A DNA stretch of 64,000 nucleotides, taken from Blasia pusilla. Lineage: Eukaryota > Marchantiophyta > Marchantiopsida > Blasiales. The notes beneath the pieces are model-generated. The model was not told the DNA's origin, searched no databases, and saw only the letters and a list, made by a program, of their open reading frames with translations. Positions within the stretch are counted from its first letter, which is position 1, and every line of letters begins with the position of its first letter. A program made the position numbers and the translations under genes. The stretch spans positions 23,436,001-23,500,000 of the forward strand of contig CM114272.1 of assembly GCA_050084515.1 (NCBI GenBank). Reading direction: 5' to 3'. Positions 1 through 12,700 of the stretch are shown here, piece by piece.

Positions 1-3000
1 GACCGTGTACCGAATGTATGAAAATGCCTAATAGATGTCCTTTTAAAATTATCTTGGACCATTACTAGTTTTACACATTCTTGCAAGTCCGACCATCCAA
101 AAAATGTCTAGCGGGCGAAGCATTCGATGTCCCTCGGTGGCTATGGGCAGCACATGTACAGATGGAAAGTTGAGGAAGGGGAGTATAATTCGAGATGTGG
201 TCTTAGAAGTTCTCTGTAAACCGTCACAATTCATCGGCTGTACTACTTCCCGAGTTATATGAGTGGCTGAGGATTGACATCATAGATTGCTTGGAACCTT
301 CTCACTGACAAGCTAGTGTGGAATATGTGCTTTCAGGCTGCCCTGCCACAGGGAATTGTTCCTTTTGTATTTTCAAAGGAGTACAACCTTCACCCTGATG
401 TTTTGAGCACATCGTAAGTTCCTCTCCTTTCTGAAGAACGAATGCCATGGCTTGTGTCAAATACGATTGGCGTATGTTAAATAATTAGGACTGTGAACGA
501 AGATGTTTCCATTTTGAAGGTCAAATGGTATGGCTTAGAACGCGTAGGATTGACAAAAAGTCCACCCGCTGAAGATCAAATCGTGTCCCAGGTAGGTTAG
601 GAGTTGACCTAGGCGTTGGTACAGGCGTAGCATGATGTTCTAACCGTAATACTAATAATTCACGAGATTACATTCCATCGCCTTCCATACGGGCAGTTTG
701 TAGATTTTGTGGTATGCTTGTACCAACGACTAAATCACGATGATAATATCTGAAGACGCTCTGAAATTGGTAGTTCGGCGCCTTAAAATTTGTGCAATGA
801 ATGAAAAGTCTCACTACTGTCTGGCGTTCAATGCAGGGTGATTTTTGGCATGCTTGTATCGCTGCCCGTAACACTGTTGTACTACGTCCTCTTGGGCCTG
901 TAATGCCTCAGCTTGCACTGGATGAAAGAGAGAGGTTTGGCTTGCTGGATCTTCTGTGATGGTTCTCCATAACCATTCGAGCTTGGGAGTTTGAGAGCCC
1001 TCAGCGTTTTTTTGATGAGTTTTATCCTTGACTTAAGCGGATTTTAGTTAAACCAAGAAAAGAGTTAACCTTTTTATTCACTCAGAGGAATCAAGTATGT
1101 GCAGAGCCAGCTACCAGCATGCTGGCTTTCAAGGAGAAAACTGACACTCCAAATGATTGGGGTTATGTGATATACTCCTTCCTTTATAGGCGCCACCCTC
1201 GCCTAACTGAGTAAGCTTCCTTCATAGACCTTGGTAAGAATCTCAAACTTGATTCCCAACTGTAGAAGAGAGCAATAAGGTCACAACTAGTTTTATCTGG
1301 TGAAGTCCTTTTCCAACACTTGAGACTGCAGTTGAATTATTTTTTTCCCACGCTTTTGTGTGGAGTAGAAATGTTGACGTTAGAGGCATTTCCGTTCCTC
1401 TCACATTGTGAGAGAGATGGGAGTGCTGGAGGGTGCTGGTCTTAAAATCAGTGAGAGAACTTTCTCTGACACAAAATAAATTTTGACTCGTCTTTTCAGG
1501 GAAGATATGGAGGTGTATCAACATGTCCGACTACAGGCAATTTTCCCAAAGAGTGTGCCTATGTTGTGACCTTCATCGATGTACACATTTGTGTTTAATA
1601 TCTCTCATCAATAAAGTGCTCCTTATGTATCCTATGAAACCGTTTGTACACCGCTCATGTCAGCGATGATAGCAAGCCGATTGATACACCCAAAATGGAA
1701 TAGTATATCAGTAGAGACACATTTGGGTTTAGCATATCATCCACACGGAACTCTCAAAAGTTGCACAGTTTGGTGTTTTAAATTCATCTCCGGTTATTGA
1801 AATGGGTGTAAACGTCACCATTAATAGGGGGGGTTAATGGGCAAGACTTGCACAATTCTTCATGTCATGTTAAACTTGGAGTACACATATACTTTAAGTC
1901 CTTGGGCAATGAGAGAAACCTTTTCAAAGAGTGCTCCTAAGAGTGACTCCGTATTGTATGGACGTATGGGCTTCTAAGGACAATTCGCTCGCTTATTGGC
2001 TATCTTTGCATGCTTAGGCCCGGAACAAGGTTTCAAAACTCTTGACCAATGGTAAGAGATCTTGCTCATCTTCTTGTTAATAAACTTTGTACGACTCAAA
2101 GACTGTACCTCTCCCTTCATGAGAAACAGGAGTGTACGTCCTCACGACATCGTCATCCATATATGGCGATTTGTAGTACGGAGTTTGACATCTTCCCCAT
2201 TACCAATGTATATATATTATTAATCTTCTTTATTTGCCTATCTATATTATTAATCACCATTGTAATGATGGGAATTCTTCTCTGTTTTGCAAGAATCTCT
2301 TTCTTGTGACAATTGGACAATAAGAAAATAATTTCTAATTATGGGATGATTTGATATGAGGCCGAAACCCTAGAGCTAACAAGTATCATTACAACGGTAT
2401 TGGTCGCACACTAGTAGCATATGGATATATAAAATGTAGAGCCATTGACCTCTCTATCCTCTTCTCACTATTAGTTTCATGACCCTTCTTCGCTCTCTTC
2501 CCTAGGTGATCCCATTCCCCAACTCATTTGCCCTCTTCATGAATTCTCCCTTCCTCTGCGTACGCCCTCTATCATTCTACCATGTTTGGTTTCCTCTTTG
2601 ATCCCTTATCCTCCTCTGTCTCTCCTCCCTATCTTTTCTTCGAGTCCTCTCCGTGTTTGTGTGTATCCCCTCTGTGACTCCTTCCCTCCTCTATATATAT
2701 CCCTCCAAACAGCCCCTTCCAGTCTCTTCCACTATGATCTTCTCTACCTTGATTTATGGCCATGACCTTCCCAATCCCTCTCAATCCTTTTCCCTTACTT
2801 CACCACTTCCTCCCTTTGCAACCTAACCCCTTCTCCATCCTTTTTCCTCCATAATCCCTTTATCGACATGTATATGTATCTACCATGTTCTCCCATAGTT
2901 CATTCCTTCAATGACCTCTCCTCCCTTCCCTCCCCTCGTCTCCTTATGCAAACGATAATATGTGAGAATCAAAGGACATGCAAGAAATTCTCTTCTCTGT

Positions 3001-3960
3001 CTTACTCACAAGGTCTTAGGTAGGGTTGACCAAAATTAATGGTGCATAGGTTGATCACGTCCATACTTAGCTCAATGAACTTTGACATCCATAAACTTAT
3101 GAGACGTTCGAGACTCAATTTTGGGATAAATTTCATAGCAAAGTTGCATTCATGAGAGAGTGCAAAAAAGATGGGGGATTCAAACGACAACAACACATAT
3201 TCAACATCGATAATCCTTCAACATTTGAGTAGTTCCCTTTCATTTAAGGTAGATCCATTTGTAGTTGCAAGGGAGCAACATCCCCAACAACAAAATAGGT
3301 TCGAACACAACATGAATTTCCACCTTCCACATACTTTGTTCTTCTCAATATTTCTAACATTTTATCTATGAGTTCCCATCAACTACATGGATTTACAAAT
3401 ATGGTTCTGAATGACGTTAATGCTCTACCACAACAAAAGAAACCATATACTTCAACCGCTAGGAAGTAAGGAACTAGGAAGGTTGAGCTTGATGAATGGC
3501 GCACGACAATGAGCTTCCTAATCTCGGGCCCCTCTTTTTGACCCTCAACCCAACTTCCCCTATAGCCATTTTCGGGAAGTTTCTCGACCTCTATTTCTGC
3601 GTTTGCTGAGATCTTTGGTGGGTTTTTCAAATCGGCTTTGCAACATAAGTTTTCTAATGCCATCTTCTTTGTCCCAAAGGCATCTAGGTTCTAAAATTTA
3701 AGGTCTAAAATAAAGTCAAAACCCCAAATTCTAGTCATGTTCCAAGTCCGATTCTCCACTAGACTCGACTCCTCTCAAGTCTCGGTTCACGTTTGGTCCA
3801 CGTTTCCTTGGTTGCAACCATAAACGCATGAAACTATCAACCTTTCTCGCGTCTCATATCTTGTGTCTCCTTCAAGGGACCTCTTCAATGCGCGACCATC
3901 CTAGCATGAGCCCACTAGAGTTCTGATGTTTCGCTTGGCATTCGGTTGGTTATGAGAGTC
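1..3960. other. Intergenic DNA without a recognisable gene
   Basis: Only short open frames (under 95 codons) occur on either strand. None has a recognisable motif or exon-like splice borders. The DNA is AT-rich and probably old repeat sequence. The one visible feature is a strongly pyrimidine-rich stretch on the plus strand at about 2440-2950. No tRNA, rRNA or tandem array was seen. Confidence 0.5.
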
Positions 3961-3969
3961 ATGACACTC

Positions 3970-4480
3970 ATACTAGAGGATGGGATTACTCATAAGGCAT
4001 GCAAGCAACACCATAGTTGTGTAGCCTCTTGCTCAAGAGGTTCAACAAAGATATAATGAGCTCTCAAGCTCGTTCTCTTGGAGGTTTACCCTCTCTCCCC
4101 AAGTCCTTCTCCTATTGACTTGCACACACATGTCGTCAACTTGACCCTAAACCTAAAATAGTGGATCAAAAGTCACTTTAAAAAATTAGAAATTCAACTC
4201 TCATATAAATGGGGAACTTATGTGAAATAATAAGTTCCTAAAGTGACCTTCAAATGGGCCCAAACCAAGGGGGAACGTGCTCTTGTAGGTTAAACTAATC
4301 CTTATCAACTCATTCATGACCTATTGGATCCAACCTTTTGATATTTGCTAGAGTATTATACGGGAAATCGTCGTTCCACTATAAAAGACGTAATAGTTGT
4401 TCAACGCATACATTTCACTACACAATGTACATCATTTTCACTAATCAAACACACAAACCCAGAGGCAAGTCGTGACCAAA
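3970..4480 (-). repeat. Inverted LTR-like end of a DNMT/PHD gypsy relic
   Basis: Two pieces are visible. At about 4415-4475 lies a degraded reverse complement of the terminal segment (segment A) that closes the complete gypsy element at 40375-40508. At about 3970-4330 lies a block that resembles 57640-57960, with a shared core around 'gaggttcaacaaag' and 'ttggaggt'. The order (block, then inverted A, then inverted PHD coding sequence) mirrors the 3' end of the complete copy read on the minus strand. I therefore take it as the 3' LTR side of the inverted relic. The outer border was not found. Confidence 0.45.
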
Positions 4481-4710
4481 ATACCTCCAATCACCCCCCT
4501 AACTGATGGTTAAGTCTCTCTAACTCAAGATTGACATCTATCTCCTCCTACTTACATACATCTCTAAGATGCCGAGTAAGAAATTCTAGTGTGCATATGT
4601 CCACGTCATTAATTTCCCTCATATTAATCATGTATGCCACTCGAGCAAGTCTAAATGTCTGATTACTTATCCTATATATATCTAAGGCATATCCATCATC
4701 CCCGAGGGAC

Positions 4711-4896
4711 TCAAGCAAGAGGTAGCATCAAATATGCCATATGCCATCCTCTCGAACAACCATCATAGACTAGCATTATGGTTGCATTCCTAGCAGACCC
4801 ACACAACATACATCGCAAGCTTGCAAGTACCAAAACTAAGCTCGAGTCAACTTTACCATTGATATTGGGGAGGTGATATTGCGCCCAATTATGCAC
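4711..4896 (-). pseudogene. PHD finger fragment of the inverted relic
   Basis: This 61-codon minus-strand frame keeps CMLC, then nine to ten residues, then CDGCSRGWHM, which is the first half and core of a C4HC3 PHD finger. It lies just upstream of the LTR side, as in the copy at 39.5 kb. The distal cysteines are lost. PHD fingers usually read histone H3 tails. Here the piece is a relic, and the match to two other copies shows that the domain belongs to the element. Confidence 0.75.
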
Positions 4897-7800
4897 ATGG
4901 TCCTTCTAAACCATACCATCATGCCCCTCTAACACGATAACTCTAGATGGCAAAACCTCACACACCCTCAAAATAGTATATCATGTTGTCATATCCAAAG
5001 TCATCAATGCCGTTTGCTAGAGGTATCTAGATTGTTGGTCAATAGCCTCCTCCTTGAATAGTCACATACCTCAATGTGTTCCAATATTGTGCAATCGCTA
5101 AATTCTTGAATGTTGTGGGCATGACTCTCCAAAATGTCTCCACTCTACGAAAACATGCTTACACCCACACATCAGGATCATCGAGGTTCACCATCTCTCT
5201 AGCATCACGACGAATGGCTACATGCAAATTCGACTCTCATCCATAGAGCAAGAAGTAAGAGGAGAAGGATGCCAAGGGTGTTTGCTTGCTAAACCTATAC
5301 CCCATTTCCAACCACGGTAATTTTAGATCACAATATCCTAGGTGGTCCCTCTACAAGCCATATTTACGCAATTCCCTCTTCACCGTATGGAAAACACACT
5401 TGGCTAGACCATCTTCCCTAAGATGATCTCAAGACATCGTATGATGGCCGATTAGCGCAGGATCACATAAGGCTTAGAACTCCTTGTTAAACTTGGTACC
5501 CTTTTATATCAATAATACTTCTATTGGTGCACCATACTAAGTCAACACTTGATCAAGGAAGGTATATGCCACTTCCTCACTTGCCTTATTTGGAAATACA
5601 ACCAACTCTATCCACTTCAAGAAGTGCCCGTCTATCACCAACACATATCAATTGTGGTGCTTTGTCAATGGTAAAGGTCTTAAGAAACCCAAACTCCATC
5701 GGTAAGCAAAATCCATGATTAGTGGTGGATGCAACTATCGAGTTGGAGCAATGAATGATACTTGGACCCAATTAGAAACCATGCACTTGGTGACAAACTC
5801 TTCTACGTATATCTACATGCATCGCCACCAAGTCTCTAATTGGAGCAACTTGTATGTATGCTTTACTCTAAAATGTGCAAAATCCTAGTGGGCATGATAC
5901 ACTATTCATGCTCTCTATGAAGCATAGGGAACCAACCGTACTCTACCATCCTCCCAAACTCACAAAATACGTGTTCCCTATCACTTGAAGTGTTGGGCTT
6001 GTTGTAGGATCCTATCCTGCTCTCTAGCATCCAATGTGCATGGTCTACGACCAATGTTCAACTACTCAAGGACTCCCTCATTCTCATGGATATCTTGGGC
6101 ACTTGTCACCTTCTTATCAACCTCTAGATCTAGGGACTCGCCATTTGACTTTAATGTCGAAGTCAGTGTTGTATAGCTCTCCATGGCTAACAAAACCAAA
6201 GAGGCAAATGAGTACCATCTCCTCATCATTCTCACCATGCCAACGAGCTCCACCCGCATCTCGTTGACTCTGGCATGGGTTCCGTATCAAATCTTCTACA
6301 TCTTGGTTGAGCCTCCTTGGTTGATATACCATATGGAATTTATACTCATGCAATAATGAAGCATGCTTGGAAAACTTCCCTATAAGCTTCACAAACTCCA
6401 TCAACCATTTCAATGTTGGATGATGAGTGATGAGAGTGAAGTAACACCGTACAAATAACACTTGAAATGCATGATGGCCCATACTACAACCAAATACTCT
6501 TCCTTCTATGAACTATTCATTACCTCTACAACATTTTTTTGAGTAGCTAGCATAAGCCATTATAAACTCGCTACCCTTGTCATCATGTTGGGTGAAAACT
6601 ACTCCAAGACCCAACATACTTCAATCAGTGTACATTTGGAAAGGATATCCCATGACAATTCTAAAGATAAGCCCATACGTCAATCTATCTTTAAGTAATT
6701 GAAATCCTCTCTCCTCCTCATCCCCTCACAACCATTCATGGTCCATCGTTGTCACTAAGGTCAATGGCTTTGCAATCATAATCAATCCCTTGACATATTG
6801 TCCATAGAACTTTGTCAATCCCATAAGCACACAAACTCGATTCACATCAATAAGACGTGGAATGTGTGACATAGCCTCTATCTTTGTTTCTTGAACACCA
6901 AGGTCACCTAGTTGTATCATATGATCCAAGTACTCAATCTGCTCAAAGAAGAACATACACTTACTTGGATGTAGCTTAAGCCTAGGCAAGTACAATCGTC
7001 AAAACACCTTTGCAAGGTTTTGCTCATGCTTCTCAAGTGTGGTGCCTAAGATTTCGATCTCGTCTATCAAACATCTAGCAAAATCTAAACCAACAAAGAT
7101 CCTATCCATTATCCTTTGAAACTCAACAAGGCGCTCTTTAACCCAAATGGTAAGAATTGCCAATGGTACAAGCAATCCTTACTATGAGGATCAATGCCCC
7201 AAACTGCCATCTTTTGCTTGTCCTCCACTCTAAAACGTACCTGATGGTGTCCAACTCAGAGTTCTAGTGAATTTAAGACCATTGCATGCCCAATAGCATC
7301 AGAAATTTTCCTTCATGATGGGCATGGCATACCTATCAAACTTCATTTTCCGATTGATAGATCAATAATCTGTGTCTATCTATCCAATTTTCATGCACAT
7401 CCTTCTTAGTGGGCATAACTATGGCAAATGCATATTCTCCATTCAACATCTTCATTAGTCCTACTTTGAGTCTCATTCAAGTCATGGCTCCTACTTTGAA
7501 TCAAGGCCCTCTTCATGTCACCATATCGATAGGGTCACCAAAAGATTGACGTGTCGTTGGACAATTCAATATGGATCCTTGGACCCTTCAGTTTACCCAA
7601 ACCATGTTTATCAAATGCAAAGCAACTCCTATGACTCCTTAGGAACTGATGTAGTGAGCGTCACTCTCCTCCTATCTACTTAGGATTGATATTTGGCTCT
7701 CAAGTTTCCATCGTTACTATTGTAGGACTCTCTTTTGTGGGGATTGGTTGCTACTATGCAACCCTCCTAGTACCACATGTACTTGGTTGCTCTTCTATAA

Positions 7801-8554
7801 CTAACTTAGACATGTCTCCTCTCGGCACTCCTCGACGGTTAGAACCACACTTGGCGCCAAGGGTAATGGCCCCCATATCTTGGTGTACTTGCACCACATC
7901 CCAAGAAGACTAAAGATGTCTCTTACAATCACCTCTAAACTTTGGTTATTCTCTCATCTCACCTCCTACCAAGGCCTGTATCATCTTGATACGCTTGGGG
8001 CTTACATAGGATTCAAAGGTAATAAGCCTCCACCACAATCAACATTTTTCAGCCATTCCTAGGCTAATAAGCCAAGTGACACACTTCAAGTCCATAGCCT
8101 GACCGAGCTCATATCATCGAGACGCCTCTATTTGTGACACTATTATTGTCACTCTTGTGGGAAATCCCATTGTGCACTCTCGCTCATCGATGTTGGGCTC
8201 CACTAACTCTTGTACATGATCATCCCAAATCAAGTATGGACCACCCTCTTTATAAGCATAGGAAGCAAGAAAACTCACTAGTGTAGAAAGTGGTACCCTC
8301 AGCATGCCCACTCAATTCACGACACTCAACGGGTGTTGATCATCATGCCTCATTGCTTGCAATCAGTACCCATGATCCAAGATCAAATCCACCAAAAAAT
8401 GATACGGTTACTCCATAAAAACTCATGCAACATCAAAATTTTCCACAAAAGATGTGAGCGATGCGCACCCACGATCCAACACTCCCCACATCGTTTGGTT
8501 CAATCCATGCATAGACTTGATATAATCTCATTACTACACGTGATGGAGAGTCAT

Positions 8555-8827
8555 CTAATAATGGCACATTCTACAAAACGTATGTTGGAGACTAAGGCTG
8601 ATATTCTTGCAAATAACGCAAGATTTGTACCATATCCCAAAACAAGCGAGACCTAGGGTCTCCCAATGCAAGCCATCCCCTTTTCCAACACTCAATTGAC
8701 CTTGTCCCGGCCAACATGCAATCACAAAATGGATTGTGCCCATCCCATCAAAGATCCTACGCCCGCAACCGTCAGATGTCCGTTGGTAACCCTGCACTCT
8801 TGAAGCGAGCAAGAGATCAGAAGTCAT
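8555..8827 (-). pseudogene. DNMT motif IV fragment of the inverted relic, catalytic Cys replaced
   Basis: The minus-strand frame reads GTIHFVIACWPGQGQ, which aligns with GTIHLVIAGWPSQGH of the other copy. In C5-cytosine methyltransferases this loop normally reads P-C-Q or P-C-N, and the Cys attacks cytosine C6. Here the Cys codon position (8705-8707) reads Gly, so this copy could not have been catalytic. It continues for about 40 residues with recognisable similarity before a stop. Confidence 0.7.
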
Positions 8828-10349
8828 AGCTTCAAGTGAGCAACATGTTGAAGGGAGTCTCGTCTTGGAGTCTCATCATGCTCCACATACATGTACTTCT
8901 ACACACAAATATTTTCTTGCAATATGATAGCCAAACCAATGTTGGCACCTCCAACGAGATCCAACATCCATAGACCCTCCTATGGGAATGGCCACAAAGT
9001 CAAGATGGTATCCAAAGGTATCAATATAATACTCCCTACTACCTCACGCTTCTTCCACCCATCTTGGCCTAACACATAAACCTCTCTCCAGGTTTGTGTA
9101 CGTGCTTATTGGCTCTAAGTCAAAGGGTCTCAAGCAAGCCCCATAGCGACACCTCTCCTCCATGGGCTGGTACGGCCGTCATGAAACTTCTTGTCGTACA
9201 AATACACATCGGTTGTCATGCACACACATGTCTAAGATCCATCTAGCTATGAATCGTAACATCTCTACATATGAAAGACTAGATAACCCCAATATAAAGT
9301 TGAATATGCATTGTAAGCTCTGATGAAATATGCAATCAACCATGCTTCATCCAAACAGACATATTCGTGAATTAGATACACACTGGTGTAACAGCACGAG
9401 AAAATATACACAAGGATTCCAAAAATGTGTGATCTCCTTATTGATCACTCCTAGCCCACTCTTCAATGGAGAATCCATGCTCAACACATGCAAGCCGTGC
9501 TGTATCACGGATGCCAACAAGGGTCTGCAATCCTAAGGAGATGAGCTCCAAATGAGCCTCATCCGAGGTATAGCTCCCTTGGGCACCTCCATGGGTGACT
9601 TGTACACATAGGTCACCTCTCTCCTAGCAGGTCACTACCAACCTATAGTACACCCATACTAGCTCCCTAACAACTACACATGTGGGCCCCTCATGAGACC
9701 AACTACCAACTAACCCACGACGGTCCAAATGAAGCCATACATGGCTGGGAAGGTCAACCTCTCCAAGGTTGCCACTCCTCATAAAGGGAAGGATGACCTA
9801 CATTCATAGGTCACCTCCTAAGAGCAGGTCACATATGACCTCTCCAAGTAGGGAAGTACAAGATCCCTCTAAGGCCTCGATACTATCTCGCCCTACGCCT
9901 CATCTACCATGAAATCCTCTCCATAGAAGTATTGCCCTCAACAAAGCATGTTCTGTGCATGAACATGGCTTTCCATAAAATCTCCTGGCCAAATGATGAT
10001 GTTGCTGAATGCTGCTAAGGTCGCCTCCTCTCTTGGTTGACAGTCGATCACACCACCACTAAGCCCGAACTGGAAATGAGCTACTATATCCATCATTAGA
10101 TTGGCATCCTTGTCTATAGGAGGCTCTCTTGGTTGGTGGAGCAGTTTTATAACCACTTGTTTGGTGGGTATAATACTACTCTTACTACTCAAGAGAGCCT
10201 CTTATCCTCAGCCTCGTATGGACCAAGATGCACTCATCTGGTGTAACACTTCTCCACCAAGCAAGACGTCGTAGAACTAAACAAGTCGCTGTCGCCTTGG
10301 CGCCCAATACATACTCATTGATCAGATGCTATGGCCCAAGCCTCACCAT

Positions 10350-12700
10350 AATCTCTTGTAGGATGATGAATTGGGGTTGTGTTGGCTCCTCCCAATGATG
10401 TCTAAAATATGGAATGGACGTCGCTACACGTTAGCCCAAGTCAAGCCCAGAACCTAAACCCTAAACGCATTCATTTTGCCCATCGCTCATGGTATTGATA
10501 CCAAAACACCTTCATCTAATCTCTAAGAACTTTGATTAGGATACATTGAGGGGATCCTTATTGCCTCAAACAAAGTGAACGATTGGGGGAGCTTGGTTTG
10601 CTTATTGATATTACCTCTCTATGTATCAAGCTCCATCATTGCTCCACATGTAACCATGGCGACTACCTCCATTATATTTGTGCAACCTGTACATCCGTAT
10701 GTGATCCTCTACATCCTACTTGCTCCATAAGAGGTTGATGCCATTCATATGGCATCTAGTAACCTCAATGACCCCCCTTGACTCGTTTGGGTTTGCATTG
10801 TTGCAATTTTTCGTTGAAGTTGTTCAATGTAGGCAACCATCCCAACCTCTTGAGTAGGACCCCCCTTGACTCGTGTGGGTCGTGGGCCTCTACCCCCTCC
10901 ACAAGCATGTCAACCACGTCGTCCTCACATTTTGTTTTATTTTTAACTATTTCCATGCCAATTAATTAAATAATCCCCAAAAAATGTGTTCTTCACCATA
11001 TCCTCTTAAAAAATATTTTTCATCCAACCACTCTTCAAGAAGGGAATATTTTTCACTTGAACCCCCAAAACAACCTCTACCTCCAAAACTTGTAAATGCT
11101 CTTTACTAACGGGAAAAAATTCTTTTGTTTCCCACTCATACATTGAATCATCATGGCATTTGAACAACAACAAACATAGCTCATGATGCACAGATCTCAT
11201 GAACTCAACTTTCAAATTGGAACTCCAATTGGTTACTAGCGAGAGTGTTGATAATCTTGTGGCCCCAAATCCATCGAAAAAATTGGAGGCACTTCCGCAC
11301 TTCCACAACAACTCTTGACCTGAAAAAAAACAACCATAGCACTAAAAAGTGCCATAGAGATCCTCTCCATGGTGGCTACTCTCTCCCAATCTATTTCCTA
11401 CTAGTGTTTTGGTAGTGCTTCTGTGCACCCTGCTATTCCATAGAATTTCTCCATCAAAACGGACATACCATCAATTTGGTGCTCTTGAGAGCGACCCCAC
11501 AAGCTATCGAGTGGGAAACACGGTCCCCTCTCTTTCTATATGTAATTGGGTAGACGTCGTGTCTTCTATGACCTAAGAAGGACTCACACCACCCGATTGA
11601 CTATGATTTCATTGTTAAGTATAGATTGGTTCGATGGACAAGCACTATCCATCTTCCCTAGAGTCCTTACGACCACACTCAAGGACCTCTACTCATGGAT
11701 GTGCCAGAAATTTCTCAATTGGTATCGAGGTCCATATTGCCCTCGACATTCTCCTTCGCATAACTTAGAGATATGAATTTGCTATATGATGAGATGCTCC
11801 AATCCAAGGAGACGTCCTCCTATGTAATCTATCCATCTTGCAACATCCTAGACCTCTTGTGCAATATGCACATGAATGTTTGGTGTGTCGCTAGGCAACT
11901 CCACAACCCCCTCCTTACTCAAGTATGGCATATGATGTTATGCGATGCATACAAGCCAATGTTAATTCCAAAAAACGCAAATAACATGGATATTGTATTT
12001 ATGATGGATCTTGGAAGTGATTACCTAACATACCAAGGTTGAGAGTATGTCCCAATCAACAAACATCTAATCGCCTCTCTACTTCATGTGGCAAACATTG
12101 TTAATTACTTGATTGTCACATCCACTATGGGGATGTTGGCCATCATAAGAAGTTTAGACCTATGCTACTACTCTACTAGAAGTTACTCCATATGTAGTTT
12201 TGGAGCTTCAATGTTTTGCACTACAATTTTTTTCGTTCTTCTACAATCACAATGCATCAATTTTCCAACTTGTCAATTCCATATGTGTCATACTAATCTT
12301 TTATCATGTAAACAAAATCCCTTTTACTACCTCTACAAGTAGTGTGCCCTAATGTTTTATTTTCTATGTGCTACTGATTGGCATCTCTAACATTCCAACA
12401 AGTTCCATGATATACATTTTGTCTATTTGCACAACCGTCAGAATTCACAACATTTCTGCAGCATTGTGCTTTAGCTTCTTAACTTCAACTAAATCTTAAC
12501 CCACTCTTTTTCAAGAAAACATTGCCATTCGTTAAGTCACTTAAATTCCACTTCAAAATGCATCCACTGCACACCATGAACTCGCAAAAACTTTTGGCTG
12601 TAAACATGGTCCAACGTCTTAACTACCTCTACTTGGTTATGACCCGAAGTAGTTATTAGGGACCGTGCATTTTGTTACATTATCCGGTGGTAAACTTTGG
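10350..12700. other. Repeat-like DNA, possible 5' part of the inverted relic
   Basis: The minus-strand frames at 10765-10956 and 11006-11311 (63 and 101 codons) lie where gag of the inverted gypsy relic would be, but I could not match them to a known gag. The plus strand has a local imperfect repeat of 'cccccttgactcgt.tgggt' at about 10774 and 10861. At 10483-10500 the minus strand has a TGGTATCA-like stretch that faintly recalls an initiator-Met primer-binding site. Nothing here can be called a gene. Confidence 0.3.

Larger units (their letters stand above)
4480..10350 (-). pseudogene. Inverted, decayed DNMT/PHD Ty3-gypsy polyprotein
   Basis: Read on the minus strand from high to low coordinates, broken pieces appear in the same order as in the copy at 32.5-40.5 kb. 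They are: the end of protease (10350-10060), the protease-DNMT linker with ATLAAF and WPGD (10060-9938), DNMT motif IV (8827-8640), DNMT motifs IX-X with DERECTMGFPT (8311-8114), reverse transcriptase (about 7400-7050), the RT connection region (6995-6726), an RNase H end with RLNQD (6370-6270), an integrase region, and a PHD finger with CDGCSRGWHM (4896-4711). Stops and frameshifts are throughout. This copy keeps the RT connection segment that the 32.5-kb copy has lost, and has about 0.6 kb extra inside the DNMT region. It is not expressible as a protein. Confidence 0.8.
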
